In this document: in pieces, positions 38,501-55,794 of the stretch
Position numbering within the stretch: the stretch's first letter is position 1
How the letters are laid out: each line of letters opens with the position of its first letter
Source of the DNA: Zygnema circumcarinatum
Lineage: Eukaryota; Streptophyta; Zygnematophyceae; Zygnematales; Zygnemataceae
DNA: 64,000 nucleotides
Assembly: GCA_037447605.1 (NCBI GenBank)
Contig: CM074812.1
Location: 1,027,934 to 1,091,933, forward strand
Direction: 5' to 3'
Position numbers and translations under genes: made by a program
Notes under the pieces: model-generated
The model's database searches: none
Told to the model about the DNA's origin: nothing
What the model saw: the letters and a program-made list of their open reading frames with translations, nothing else

Positions 38501-41034
38501 AGCTGGATTGCAACGCCACCATACCCAGCATCAGTGAAGCAACCAAACTCATAGAATGCTTTGCATGCTAAGTTTGCAAACGGAAAAGGACCAAAGTTTA
38601 CAATGGAGGACAGGTGAAACAATCGATGCCAAGCAGATAAAGGAAACGCATTTAGCAAAGAGCATCTTGACAAAGTTAGTCAACCACACCAAAATGACTA
38701 AACCTCACTTTGTGATGGACATCCTGCTGCGGTCCGTGCTGCTGCCTTCTCCACACCCAGGTACTGCTCTGTTCTCTAAATTCTGCAAAAAAAAAAAAAA
38801 AAAAAGCACTCTATGTCAATATGACAAATCCGTGCAGGATGTCAGCAAGTATGCATACATTCTGCTTTCCGCTGGAAACATGCTCCTGTCAACTGATATG
38901 TCTCCTTCCAGCTAAAAGCTGCACACTGTTGCATCGTTGAAATTAAACTGACCGCCTTGTCAAGAACCTCCACTCGTTTCTTGATACTTCGCGCAATGTT
39001 GGTAACTGCGCTGATCTCCTCTTGCATCCGCTGTTTAAGGGCTGCACAAAGCGAGATGAAGAATTCGATTGGCATAAAAAAATTGAGGACTTGACTACTT
39101 TCCGAGGCCAAAGCAGAAGTCAGGATCCCCCGACAAGTTCATACATATTCAACTTGCCTGCTCCCGTCAACTTCTCTAATCTTCAAAACACTGGCAAATG
39201 AGATACACAGAGAGAAGGCTCGGGCAGATATTTAGACAGAAGGCTGCACCAATCCCAATCTGATTGCTAACCAGCATTTCAATGCTAAACACGCCTCCTA
39301 TAACGATGAAACAAACTATTCAACAATTTCTATCCAAAGAACTTCAACTTAATTTGCAGGCATTTACATCAAGCATGAAGTCACATATGCATTGGATTTT
39401 TTTTAGCTGCGAAGGAATGGAGCCAAGCCTACCCTTCATGGCAGGAGCCCTCGTGACCAGTTTGCTCTCCTCGTTATCATCCTGCAAATGGCAATACCTC
39501 CATGTCAAATTCCACATGCTTGACAAGTTTTATGATTATCTTGACCTGCATTTATTGCAAACTAAAGAGCAGGAAATTCTTCCGAATAGAACAGTGAACA
39601 ATTCCATTCATTTCAACACCGTCAATTAACTCATTAGAAATCGCAGCAGTTCAGGGCTGTCGGTACAGGATTCGAGCCAAATCATTTATCCATGAGAAAG
39701 GAGAAATTTTGAAATCGCCAACGCACTCATAACCTCTCTATTGATGCTTCAAATACTTGCTCCTGAACAGTACCTGAAGCTTATGGAGGTGACGTCTAAT
39801 CAAAGCCATCTGATTCTTGATTTCTGCAACCTGCAAACAAACGGCAAGTCACACGAATATGATGTCAGCGGCAATGACACCTTTTTTTTTTTTTTACCGA
39901 TATGAACAAACTGCAAGGACCAAGTTTTCACCTCGCATTTGCATTGCGGGGGAAAATCCACCGAGAAGCCCATCCTCTACCCCTCTCTTTCCCCCACCCC
40001 CCCTCTCCCCCTCCACCTCTCCCTTCCCCTCTCCCCTCCTACCCCTCCCCGCCCCCTCCCCCTCCCCCTCACCCCCTCCTCCTGCCCTCCCCCCTTCACC
40101 CGTTCCACCTCTCCCTCTCCTCTCCTCCCAAATTCACCCCGCTTCACCCCCCTCCCCCCCCCCTTCCCCCCTCCTTCCCCCTTCACCCCCTTCCCTTCCC
40201 TCCCTCCCTCCCTCTCCCCCCCCCCCAACCCTCCCTCACCTTCCCCCTCCCAACCTTCCGCTCCTCCCCTCTCCCTTCCCCCNNNNNNNNNNCTTCCCCC
40301 CCTTCCCCCCTCCCCCCCTTCCCCTCCCCCACCCAACCACCCTCCTCCCATCCTCCTTCCTCCCTCCCTCTCCTCCCTTTCCCTCACTCTTCTCCGTCCT
40401 CCCTCGTCCCTCCTCGCTCTCTCCTCCCTCCTCGCCCTCCTCCCTCGCTTCCTCCTCCCGCCTCTCTCTCTTCTTAAAGAGTACAAGGAAATGCAAAAAG
40501 GGTCAGCGGACCTCCTCAAAAAACTGCTGCAGGTTGCCATCAGTCCCGGAGTCCGGGACCGCCGGATCTTCAGGATCGTCTGCCTTTGAGGGAACTCCCG
40601 GGCGAGAAACATCCTTCCTTGACACGCTTCCGTCCTGGAAGAAAAAAGCAACCAACACTCTTCAGTTCTCTGCAGTCCGCACAGAGCCAACGGCGGGCGT
40701 GCTTCTACTCATGCTCTAGCAATGCACAAGCGGTCAATACTCACTGCGGCCTTTACCTCCCTCTGCAACTCAAGCGGGCCTATTCTTATCCCAACACATC
40801 CGTCTCAAATGGTTGAATCATCCTAAAATTTCACTCAATAGAATGATTCCCAATATTTATTCCATATTCTTGTTCGAAATATCTTTCTTTCCTTCTTTCA
40901 TATCTTCCTCTTTTCCAATTGACTCTCGTCGCACATTCTCCCGCTTCAAACCCTACAACCTCACGCTGCCAAGACCCCTCTCTCCCCCATTCTAGCAGGC
41001 CCGGGATGCTCCATACTCCAAGTAGGTCGTTCAT
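35560..41034 (-). CDS. SYP1-class syntaxin (Qa-SNARE, SYP13-like)
   Basis: Fourteen exons (minus): 41034-41017, 40634-40512, 39830-39774, 39481-39433, 39041-38953, 38782-38709, 38502-38460, 38244-38184, 37894-37869, 37555-37478, 37055-36975, 36680-36615, 35996-35916, 35652-35560; 312 aa, all phases agree. The product drives plasma-membrane or cell-plate vesicle fusion. It starts MNDLLG, typical of plant SYP1. The Habc domain spans [20 protein letters not shown] through RTKxGCG-like [18 protein letters not shown]. The SNARE motif runs from QIMDTLAEI-like [20 protein letters not shown] through [19 protein letters not shown] (the central Gln layer is within ESQQ). The tail anchor is [20 protein letters not shown] followed by KPWKTS. 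Exon 8 uses a GC donor (ACAG|GCAAGC). The first coding exon is only 18 nt. SYP13 versus SYP11/12 assignment rests on similarity to SYP132 in memory. Confidence 0.93.
37700..37796. repeat. CTCCTTCT/CTCTTTCTC microsatellite
   Basis: Tandem pyrimidine units (TCTCCTTCTCC grading into CTCTTTCTCCT) in the intron between syntaxin exons 9 and 10. Confidence 0.9.
39960..40470. repeat. C-rich polypyrimidine tract containing an assembly gap
   Basis: About 500 bp of CCCTCC/CCCCTT low-complexity DNA in the second intron of the syntaxin gene. Ten Ns at 40283-40292 mark an unresolved gap, so the true length is unknown. The long Pro/Ser and Gly/Arg open frames through it are artefacts. Confidence 0.95.
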
Positions 41035-42107
41035 GGCTGCCCGAGTCGAGGAGAAAGTGTACGCTGTCGCCCTCTCCCGCCTCTCTCTCTCTCCCTCCTC
41101 TCTCTCCCTCCTCTCTCTCCCCCCTCTCCCTCTCCCTCTCCCTCTCCCTCTCCCCTCTTCCTCTCCCTCCCCCTCCCTCTCTCCCCCTCCGCACCAACCC
41201 CGCCCGCCCTTTCCGCCCCGCCCGTTCCTGCCGATTCAAAGGCCAGGGCCGATCGTACGGTCCAACGAGCACCCGTCACATGCTCAGAATTGCGGCCTCC
41301 TGTCAGTGTTACAGTTACAGTCACGTTATATTTGAGATGGATCCAGCATCGATGCGCACATATGAATTGCTTCAAAAATTTACGCTAATATTCTCCATTG
41401 CAAACTGTACGGCAGCCCACATTCTCTTCTTCATAACATCAACATCAACACAAAATTGCTTAAAAAATACGCCATTCCCCCTTGAGAGCTGTACGGTCTG
41501 CAACATTTGTGTTACCTATTTTTCATTAACGCTACCAACATGTCAGCTTTTGAGCGACCATGAGATGAGCCTAGGCGTAGTTTTCCGCTCCCAAGCTTTT
41601 TTCTTTTGACCTTAGATCCTTTGCGACCAGTTTCTCGTGGTTCCCCATGCTGATGTTGGCCATGTACATTTGATGGCCTCGCCATCGTGAGACCAATGCC
41701 ACTTCCTCATTCCTTTAGACCATGAGATCAATATACCGAAAATTTTGTTTAACATCGACCTTACCATGAACATGAACTTGTCCAAGCCATTGGTACAGCC
41801 TCGACAACTGTACGGTCAAGTTCTCCGTACGATATAGGACATAAAAATCTTCCTATCCGCCAAATAAGGACACGCCACGTGGCATCTTAAGTGGACACTT
41901 GTCACGCGGCGAACGGCTTCCAGAAAAAAAGATTTGAGACAGATCGTATCGTGTGGCGGCCAGCGATCGTACGGACAGAGGGGATCTATGTACGAACGTA
42001 CGGATTTATCAGGCAGAGATTAGGGTTAGGGTTAGGGCTAGGGCTGGAAGGAGGAAGGACAAAATTAGGGTTAGGGTTAGGATTAGGATTAGGGTTAGAG
42101 GCGAGCC
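41035..42107. promoter_or_regulatory. Divergent promoter of syntaxin (-) and PEHE-domain gene (+)
   Basis: 1.07 kb between start codons. CT-rich DNA at 41078-41190 would be in the syntaxin 5' UTR (GA on the sense strand). A G-box CCACGTGG lies near 41876, with CGTACG words at about 41815, 41970 and 41995. TTAGGG-like units at 42018-42040 and 42065-42098 lie just before the PEHE gene start. No gene seen. Confidence 0.55.
42018..42098 (+). repeat. TTAGGG-like short repeats in a 5' leader
   Basis: Two clusters of TTAGGG with GGCTAGG and GGATTAGG variants within 10-90 bp of the start codon at 42108. They read as AACCCTAA on the other strand, the telo-box core found in many plant promoters. The cluster is too short and degenerate to be interstitial telomere. 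Confidence 0.7.
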
Positions 42108-47945
<5,838 letters not shown>

Positions 47946-48538
47946 GCCTCAGTGCTTATGCAGGCGAAAGCATGAGTGTAGTCCAGGCCAGCCAAACATC
48001 CCCCACCAAGAAGGGGAAATAAAGGGCTATGTGCATTCTTTGTTGTTTGATAGATTTTCTAACCTAATTCGATTTGCTTCTCCTATCAGTCAACTGTTCG
48101 TACTTGCAATGTCAATCTTTGAATCATGCTTCCTACTGCTTTGACTTTGATGATTTTTTGGTGTCAGTTACCTGCCCTGCCCTGCCCGGACCGTCGTGCT
48201 GGCTGACCCGAGCGGGCTTAGCAAAGGTCCAAACCCTAATTCACATAGAACCAGTGGCGCGTTTAACGGTGAAGTAACAAAGGTGCAAACCCTAATTCAC
48301 ATAGAATCAGTGGCGCGTTTAACGGCGACGTAACAAAGATGCAAACCCTAATTCCCATAGAACCAGTGGCGCGTTTAACGGTGAAGAAACAAAGGTCCAA
48401 ACCCTAATTCACATAGAACGCGCTTTCTAACGACAACATAGATAGCGATCCAAGCGGAGAAAGAGGGCTACTGCCGCCTCTCCTTCCAACGCGCTCCTCC
48501 TCTCAGCGCCCAGGAGATTAGGGCAGCTGGCGCCATCC
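47946..48538. promoter_or_regulatory. Spacer and promoter of the SR45-like gene
   Basis: 593 bp between the PEHE gene stop and the SR45-like start, both on the + strand. The proximal part is dominated by a 56-bp tandem repeat with telo-boxes (48231-48420). No coding sequence seen. Confidence 0.6.
48231..48420 (+). repeat. 56-bp tandem promoter repeat with telo-box
   Basis: Three full copies and part of a fourth start at 48231, 48287, 48343 and 48399, exactly 56 bp apart. Each begins AAACCCTAATT, containing the telo-box AAACCCTAA, and carries CAGTGGCGCGTTTAACGG, an E2F-like GCGCG context. They lie 120-310 bp before the SR45-like start codon. Confidence 0.95.
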
Positions 48539-51500
48539 ATGGCGCGCCGCTCGGCCTCTCCCTCCCCCTCCAAGTCCGCGTCCTCCTACTCGCGCTCCTC
48601 CTCCGGCAGTCCCTCGCGCTCGCGTTCTGTCTCGGGCTCAGACTCCGACAGCGGGCGGAGCAAGAGCCCTGTGCGCCAAAAAAGGTGACTGCGATAAGCC
48701 TTGGAGCCAATATTGCTCCTCGTATTCTGACCTTATCCGTTGTTTACAGAAATTTTGGGTTTTCAGCTGGTTTCGCTTTTCCGAGCGAGGGCATCTATGC
48801 TCTGTTCTTCGCTTAGCTGGGCTTCTGCTCTCAGGTTCTAGGTCATCTAGTGTAGAGCACCATGGCTGTAGCATTTTAATTTAATGCGGTGCCATGTAGT
48901 AGTGTTTCGTTAACCCTTCCTTCCGCCGGAATACTGCAGTGCTGCTGCTCCAACCGCGCCTCTTCCACCTCCACCAGCACGTGATGAACCTCCAGTGCCG
49001 CCTGCAAAGAAAGTCGATGCCCTTCCACGGTACGGCTATTGCTTGTAGCTTCACAATGACAAGTTGTGACCCTTGTCTATCTTGCGGATGCACCAGGATT
49101 CTCAATTGCAGCTATGGAGTCTATGGGGACGTTTTTCGGGTGCCCTTTCTCGAAAACAGACTGATGTAGCAAGTTGCGGCTCTTGAAAGGATGAAGCGCA
49201 TATTTTGCTATTTATCTCTGCATTTTTAGACCCAATGCAGTGCTTTGTCTTGCCTTGGAACTTATCTCAAGGTGATCCATTTTCGGCGTGGCTTGCGCTG
49301 TCTTTTTCATTTTGTTGCTTTCTGTGCAGTGGTGGCATGTTTGAGTTGAAGGGTTTTATTTCGCTGACTCGATAAGCAGAGTAATTTTAGATTTCCAATT
49401 TAGAGGATAGTTAGGCATTTAATGGCTCGTTTATGTCAATACTCTCACCTTTTGCATTAAATTTCACACCCCCCGCTTTTTTTCCTCCCCTATATCAATA
49501 TTCAGGTTTTCGTGCTCAACAATTGATTTTCGAATCTTAGCGGGTTGTTATTTATTTTTTTGCCGTCTGTTTTCTCCAGCTCAGTCCTTTTGCAAATGCG
49601 TTGTCAGCCAGCGTTTTGAGAATATATGCTAGCTGATTCCTTTCGAGGCCTAGGACGAAACTGGAGACTTCACTTTGAGTCACACGAATACTGCCTGATC
49701 TTGCATTTCTATGGAGGCTGGACAGAGAGGTGCGCGAACCCACTCCTGAATCAACGAAGCTGCACATCGGGTGCTTGACGCGAAATGTTACCGAGGAGCA
49801 TTTGAGGGAAATCTTCGGTAAGTTCACTTTGCACTGTTTCTGTTATCTGTATTGTAAACTGCACACTTTCAAGCAGTCTCTTGAATAGCGGATTGGCAAC
49901 AGATGAGACTCTCCTATTCGTCATAGCAGCATTAGTTTGTGCCAACTGAAGTTTTGCCTATCATTTTTGTTAATCTATTCTGGCTACTGCTGTGGTTCTA
50001 CTATGCATAGTGTGCCTCTGCACTTTTCAGGCACGTGTGTGCAGCGTTGGGTTTTTAATCTCCTTGAGCATTATGCAGAAATGTTTATTGTACGGTATCA
50101 TGAATTTTGGGGATGGATAGGTTTGTACGGAGAGGTGACATATGTCGAGCTGTCGATGGATAAACAGGTAAGCAGGCTAGTCTTGTTGAACTGTGGGTTT
50201 TATATGGTGAAACGTCACGTATCAAGGCTGTGAGAGGATGGAAGTCTTTAAGTCGGATCCACTTGTACGTAAGGTAAAGGGAGTTGATTTGTTCAGATCT
50301 GTCTCGCTAGGACCAGTTTCTTTTTAAATCGTAGTGTTTGATCAGCAGGGCCATTTCGCAACGTGGATATTGAGTCATGAAAGCGGCGTAGAATAGTTTG
50401 TTTCAGCAAAGTGGCCATTTTCACTGACCACCGCTTTGTGCTGAGTTGGGATAAAGCTCTGGATGAAACCTTTTCGTTATGAAGTGATGAGTTACTTCAT
50501 ACTAGCCAATCCATTTGTTGGATGCTTTATACTGGATGTTGTCGTGTTTCAGGTTAGCTTGTAGTTTAAATTAACGTTACATGCGCGTTTCATTACACAA
50601 GGCGACAAAGGTTGTATTTTGCCTCTTAGATCAGCACACTTAAAGTTGAAGTTGACGTTGAAGCTTAGACCGCGGTTTGGTGTTTCCCTTGCAGCTTGAT
50701 GTTAAATGTGCAGTTAAGGCCAAGTGAATTTGGGGATGTTTTGAGATTCATGTACAGATTGGATCTCTCAATACAGTGAGTAAATGTGGGGTTGGGCTCC
50801 TCGCTTCTATTAGGTCAACTTGCCAAAAGGCTTTGGATACGTGGAGTATAAGACAAGGCTTGAAGCTGAAAAGGCACAGCAGCACATGGACGGAGTAAGT
50901 CACTGGTTTCCCAACTCTTCAAGCCTGCAAAGGAAGGATTGGCTTGACAGTTGTGCTCACATGACTCCACTCAAGAAACTGTCCCCTCGTTTGACTGTCT
51001 GGAATCTATCTGAAGTCATTTCTTAGTGCTCTAAAGAAGAAGAAGATCTTGGCTGACTAATCAACTGGAGGTAGAAGCAATGAAAGGCATTCGATTCGTT
51101 TATACACAGGTCTAATGTATGCACGTGTCTGTGGCTGAATTGTCTAATCAAAGTACTGTGATTGGTCGAAGGATATCCTGACCTGACTGAACAAATCCGT
51201 GTAGAACTAATCAAGCTGTTTCAAATTCGTCAAAAGGAACACTTACTTTCATATTTTCTTCAGCGCCTGAAACCACATAGATTTGTACAGAGGTCCACTC
51301 TCCCTCCCCTTTCCTCATGCCCCTTTTTCGTTTTTTTCACTGGTCCATCCCAAAGCAGTTGAATTAGTCAAAACTTGAACTTGAATACTGTTTTCTACGC
51401 TATTGTGTTTTTGCAGGGACAAATAGATGGGAACGTAGTAAGTGCCCAGTTTGTTCTTGTGCCTCGACAACCAAAGGTAGCTCCTCCTCCAAGCAGGCCG

Positions 51501-53618
51501 CTACCTCATCCTGCACGGGGTCCAAGAGATGGTGGCAAAGATGGGCCAAATAGAGGGAGGGGAGAGTCTCCCCCTCCAAGAGGTCGCCGCTCACCAAGTC
51601 CGCGAAGGAGAGGGGAATCGCCGAGAAGGCGTGGGGCATCTCCTCCTCCTCGAAGGAGGTCTCCTTCGCCAGGGAGAGGAAGGCGCAGATCACCCATCAG
51701 GTAGGTTGTTCAGGGTGTTCATATTAGGCACACTGCTTGTGTAGGGTGGAGTATAACAAGGGTTTTTACTGCTGGGAAGTAGGGGATTGCATGAACACCT
51801 CGTTGGTTACTACCGTGGAAGGAATGAGCTGTTTCAGCAGAATTGTTGTTTGGGTGATTTGAATCTTGTACAGGCCATTGCGACGGCCAAGGACTCCGCC
51901 AGGAAGACGTTTATCTCCCATACTATACCGACGAGACCGCAGGTATAGCCTCGGAACTTGGTTTTGTGAACTACAGTATTTTAATTTGTTGCTTGAATCC
52001 CTATGTTTCCTGAGCCGGCTGAGTGCCGTCTTATGACAGGTTGAGAGCCAACTTTATTCCTCACTAGAAACTGCCGCTTTAGTGGTCAGCGACAAGCTAC
52101 TCGATGCAAGCCCTTACGTTTTTGGTACTATTTTTTTGAACTCTTTCGCATAGCAGGTCTCCTCTCCCTCCACGACGCAGGTCACCCATTCCTCGAAGAT
52201 CGTCCCCTCCTCCTCGAAGAATTCCCCGCAGCCGCAGTCCTCCCCCTCGTAAACCATTAAGGTCTCGTACGCCACCACGAAGGTATGCGATTCTTGCTTA
52301 GCTTGAATTATTGCAGTCCCGTGAAGTGGCTGATACTGATTCTCATGCATTGCAACTTCAGTTTTCTGTTTCATTCGCAGTATTACGTTTGTAATCAAGC
52401 CCATTGCAAAATTTTGTTAGCTTACAACTGCAGACAACGATACATACTTGTTGGACACTTGAAATTTGTCTTTTTTTGGTTTTTCTTGTTTCATGTGGGC
52501 AATGTTGGGTCATGGTGGTGCAGGGCGCGCTCTCCACTGACCAAGAGGCCACGGTCAAGCTCAGTCTCCTCTGAGTCGCCACCAGCCAGCCCTTCCAAAA
52601 CGGTGAGAGTCACACGGAACAGGTCATGTATAGTAGTCATTTGGAAGCAAGTGAGAGTATTGGTATCGATTTCAGGGTTGAAGTCTCCGAAGCCTAAGTT
52701 TCGGACATCCAGCTTTTGGGGCACAACGTATTCCAGAAGCATGCGTGCTGATTGCTTGTGAAGCAATGGACACGCAATGATAATATAATATATAGATATA
52801 TGATATGATATGATGATAGGATACGCAATGATCTTGGATTTGGACTGCAGACTTGTTTTAAGGGTCATTCGACAATAGACAAGGATCAGTTTGAAATCAA
52901 ATACTGGACGAAAAATGATTGCCCACACAGTATAGGTTGTAAAGGCCTATGGAGAAGCAATCTATGGATTTGTGTATCCTAAACCTTCTCTTCGCTGAAT
53001 CCAGCCATTGGGTCATTTGATTGCATCCAGTGAAAATGATCTTTATGACAGAAAGATACAGAAGCCTGACTGTTTGAATACTTATAGCCAAGAAAAGCTG
53101 AATACTATTTCATCAGCCTCACATGTGTTTCACCCATGAACAAGCTTTCTTGTTGGCTTTCGAAAATGAGACAATTGCCATGAAAAACTAGTATAGGAAT
53201 TTCTTGAACAATGACCACTTTTCATGATTCCCCCCGAGACGTGACCTTGGACATATGCTCCTGTTCGAGAAATGACCGGTTGTTACTTGCCTCCATGTTC
53301 TTAATACACAAGGGGGCTCACAACACTTTCTAGATTGTTCTATGACTGTTCTACAGAAAGCGCTGCCCCCACGTGGAAGGGCAAAGCAGGATACCGAAAG
53401 CCCGAGCAGGTCAGAACAATGTCCTGAAATCTTTCCAGTCAAAGTATTACGTCAGATGCAGGCAGGCAGAAGTAGCAGATTTGTTCCCTATTCAATACAA
53501 AGTTGTTGGAAAGAGATGGTTTCATGGTATGGTTGCTACTGGTTGTGGAAAATGCAGGTCTCGAAGTCGTGGCAGCTCATCCGATCACAGCAGCTCTCCC
53601 ACCAAGACTAACAGGTGA
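48539..53618 (+). CDS. SR45/RNPS1-like RNA-binding splicing factor
   Basis: Eleven exons: 48539-48684, 48940-49029, 49726-49817, 50121-50167, 50814-50894, 51417-51700, 51874-51942, 52157-52282, 52524-52602, 53357-53409, 53558-53618; phases agree, 375 aa. SR45 is the plant RNPS1 homologue, an exon-junction-complex partner that regulates alternative splicing in the nucleus. Layout: N-terminal RS domain (ARRSASPSPSKSASSYSRSS), Pro-rich linker, one RRM with RNP2 KLHIGCLTRNV and RNP1 KGFGYVEY, VSAQFVLVPRQP after it, then RS/RP-rich C-terminal domains (SPRRRGESPRRRG, RRSPIPRRSSPPP). The last exon ends TNR then TGA, and that TGA overlaps a strong splice donor (CAG|GTGAGG at 53614). An alternative, longer C-terminus by splicing into downstream sequence is therefore possible. 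Start: first ATG, followed directly by the RS domain. Confidence 0.9.
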
Positions 53619-54669
53619 GGAATTTTTTGAACGGCGGTTCAAGATTACAAAGGCAGAGGGTGCTTCAGCTGTCAGACGAGGGTGACATTCTCCATGATTT
53701 GTGTTGAACTGAAATGCTGTTGCATTTTTTATCACACAGGCAGGAAAAAGCAGCCAGTTGGGAATGCTCAGGCCTAACGTATTGTCGGTGAAAATTGGTC
53801 TGTTATTTCTTGGAAAAGAAGCTGGGGTAGGCCGGTAAGTGTATGCTGGAGTTAGTCTCGAGTATTCCCTTTCTTGGGTGGAGTAGGTAAATTCCTGGCT
53901 GCTTTCTGCTTGAAGTGTATTTGTGAGAAGGACAAGTGTGGTGTTTTTTTCATACCCAGGCCGAGTGGCAAGTATGCAAGGGAGCAGGTCTTGTTTCACG
54001 GTAATGCTTTTTATGGAAGGTGTGTAGAGGTTATAAATCCCTCCAAATACGATTGATACTTGCAGCTTTGGCGGCTCCCTGTGCAAGCTTTGCTGCTGCA
54101 TTTTTGGGAGCAGCTTATGCTTTCCTGCTGGGTGTAGTCAATTTCTGCGAAACAGCCTCTATCGTTGTGACAGAACTGAGCATATTCACTTGGCTTTTAG
54201 TCTTTTTTAGGAGCTGCTCTCTTTCTCTCCCTCTTGCTCTCACTAGTGCTCTCTCTCTCTCGCTGCCCACTCTGCCACCCTAACCTCTCTCTTGCCACAG
54301 CTCAATGTGCAAATCTTGGTGAGAATATGGGGGGTCTGATGCTTCATGTGAATGAACTTGCACGCTTGCAGGGCAGAAATGAGAAGACTGCTTTGAGAAG
54401 TATGATAGGATTCGTCAGATTGTAGCCTCGTCTAAACGTTTCTAAATCTTCATCCTGTTTGGCTTTGACTTTCGTGGCAGATAGTTTTTTACCGGCCGCG
54501 CCTCCTGCCACATGACGCAACGCCAACAGCTGCAAGCAGTGCTCGTTTGTTGTCTTTCATCGACAGCCATTGCACTGCTTATTGTGTATGTGCTGCAGGA
54601 TGCCACGGCTAATGCTTTGTATTTTGCAGGGCGGGCTTGTGAAGGGAAGAGGAGGTCAGGTCCACAGCA

Positions 54670-54698
54670 TGGGATGGGATGGGATGGGATGGGATGGG
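54670..54698. repeat. (GGGAT)n microsatellite
   Basis: About five perfect GGGAT units in the flank of the SR45-like gene. Confidence 0.9.
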
Positions 54699-55046
54699 TG
54701 CATGGGATGGCCATCACATGCATACTGTTCAAGTTCGTTTAGGGTGTGTCCATGGAGGGGGTGAGCTGCAGCGGTTTCCAGAGGGGACAAACAGATATAG
54801 GAGTGTGAGGATTAACTGGGGCTCTGTCTGAGGCAGATAGTGTCATACTGAGTATATTGCATCACAAGGTTGAGTCGGAGGTAGTGTCTCAAGACTGAGT
54901 TCCCCTTCTACAGAGACATGGTCTGCGTGCATTGTCTGCATGGTAGCCATAGAGACCACAGCGATGTTTGGCACCGGGAGGAGGGCGACCTCGTTTCATC
55001 TCTGCTTGGGGACGGCCTCTTTTGGCAGTCGCGAGAGTCTCCCTAC

Positions 55047-55080
55047 CTTCATCTTCATCTTCATCTTCATCTTCATCTTC
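55047..55080. repeat. (CTTCAT)n microsatellite
   Basis: About six hexamer units; read on the minus strand it encodes alternating Asp-Glu or Met-Lys in open frames of doubtful significance. Confidence 0.9.
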
Positions 55081-55614
55081 GGCGAGGGAGATCGGCCCCG
55101 CCTCCGTTTCTGCTCGTGTCCAAGCGCAAGGATGGAACTGGAGAAGCTGAGGCTGCCCTTGTGGAGGGTGGAGGGCTTGCGGAAAAGTGGGGTTAACGGA
55201 GGCTGAAGGGTTTTGGTAGGGGAGGGGAGGAGGTTTGGGAGGTGAAGGAGAGGTGAGGAGCGGAGACAAGGCGTGATAGTCCAATGACTGGGTCCAATTT
55301 TGGCTTGGATTTCACTCACTTGGGGTTAAGGAGGTGAGAGGGAGGCCAATGCGAGTTGTTGAGGGGTCTTACACCGGTGTGAGAGGGACGCTTTTGTGTA
55401 CCTTTGGATGAGTCGCACCTGCATCGTGAGATAGTGCAGCTACAGCCTTGGATGAGCGCAACTTGCACTGTGGAATGAAAGGGTTGGATGAAAACTTACA
55501 TGCGAATTATGTGCGCATGCGCTTGTGCCATTGCGCCTATGGATTGCGCCACCACGTCCTTGCATCTTTGGATGAAGCAGGCACGCCTGCACCGTTCTAT
55601 GCATACAATCACAG

Positions 55615-55794
55615 CAGGGGCGTGTGACGCGCAACACAACGAGACATCTTCCGCGCTTTGAGGCGCGTATGACCCGCAACGAGACAAAACGTCGTCTGCG
55701 CTGGGGCGCGTATGACACGCAACGCGACAAAACATCGTCCGCGGTGTGGCGCGTTTGACCCGCAAAGCGACAAAACTTCTTCCGTGCTGTGGGT
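55615..55794. repeat. Degenerate tandem repeat, CGCGACAAAACATCTTCCGC unit
   Basis: Four diverged units of about 50 bp, each containing (A)CGCAACGCGACAAAAC and CTTCCGCGCTGTGG. The same unit resumes at 57215-57330 and 57725-57745, on the far sides of two inserted elements, so the transposons landed inside this array. Confidence 0.8.

Larger units (their letters stand above)
53619..55550. other. Downstream flank of the SR45-like gene, no certain gene
   Basis: Several exon-like pieces with good splice borders (for example CCCAG|GCCGAGTGG near 53961 and CACAG|CTCAATG near 54300) could be 3' UTR or alternative exons of the SR45-like gene. A minus-strand open frame (54889-55284, 131 aa) contains two AT-hook-like cores (KRGRPQ, KRGRPP) and an acidic run from a CTTCAT microsatellite; I cannot call it a gene. 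Short tandem repeats GGGAT (54670-54698) and CTTCAT (55047-55080) are present. Confidence 0.4.

Noticed and set aside
39817-40719. Proline/serine-rich open frame of 300 residues and Gly/Arg-rich frames opposite
   Set aside because: Low-complexity C-rich tract with an assembly gap inside a syntaxin intron; the exon here is read on the minus strand.
42018-42098. Possible interstitial telomere
   Set aside because: Fewer than ten degenerate units, placed exactly at a gene leader; telo-box-like promoter elements are simpler.
48231-48420. CRISPR-like evenly spaced repeat
   Set aside because: Units are directly tandem with no unique spacers, and the genome is eukaryotic.
54889-55284. 131-residue minus-strand frame with two KRGRP cores and an acidic run
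   Set aside because: AT-hook cores are short, the acidic run is a microsatellite, and no splice partners or homologues were recognised. Kept only as a note.
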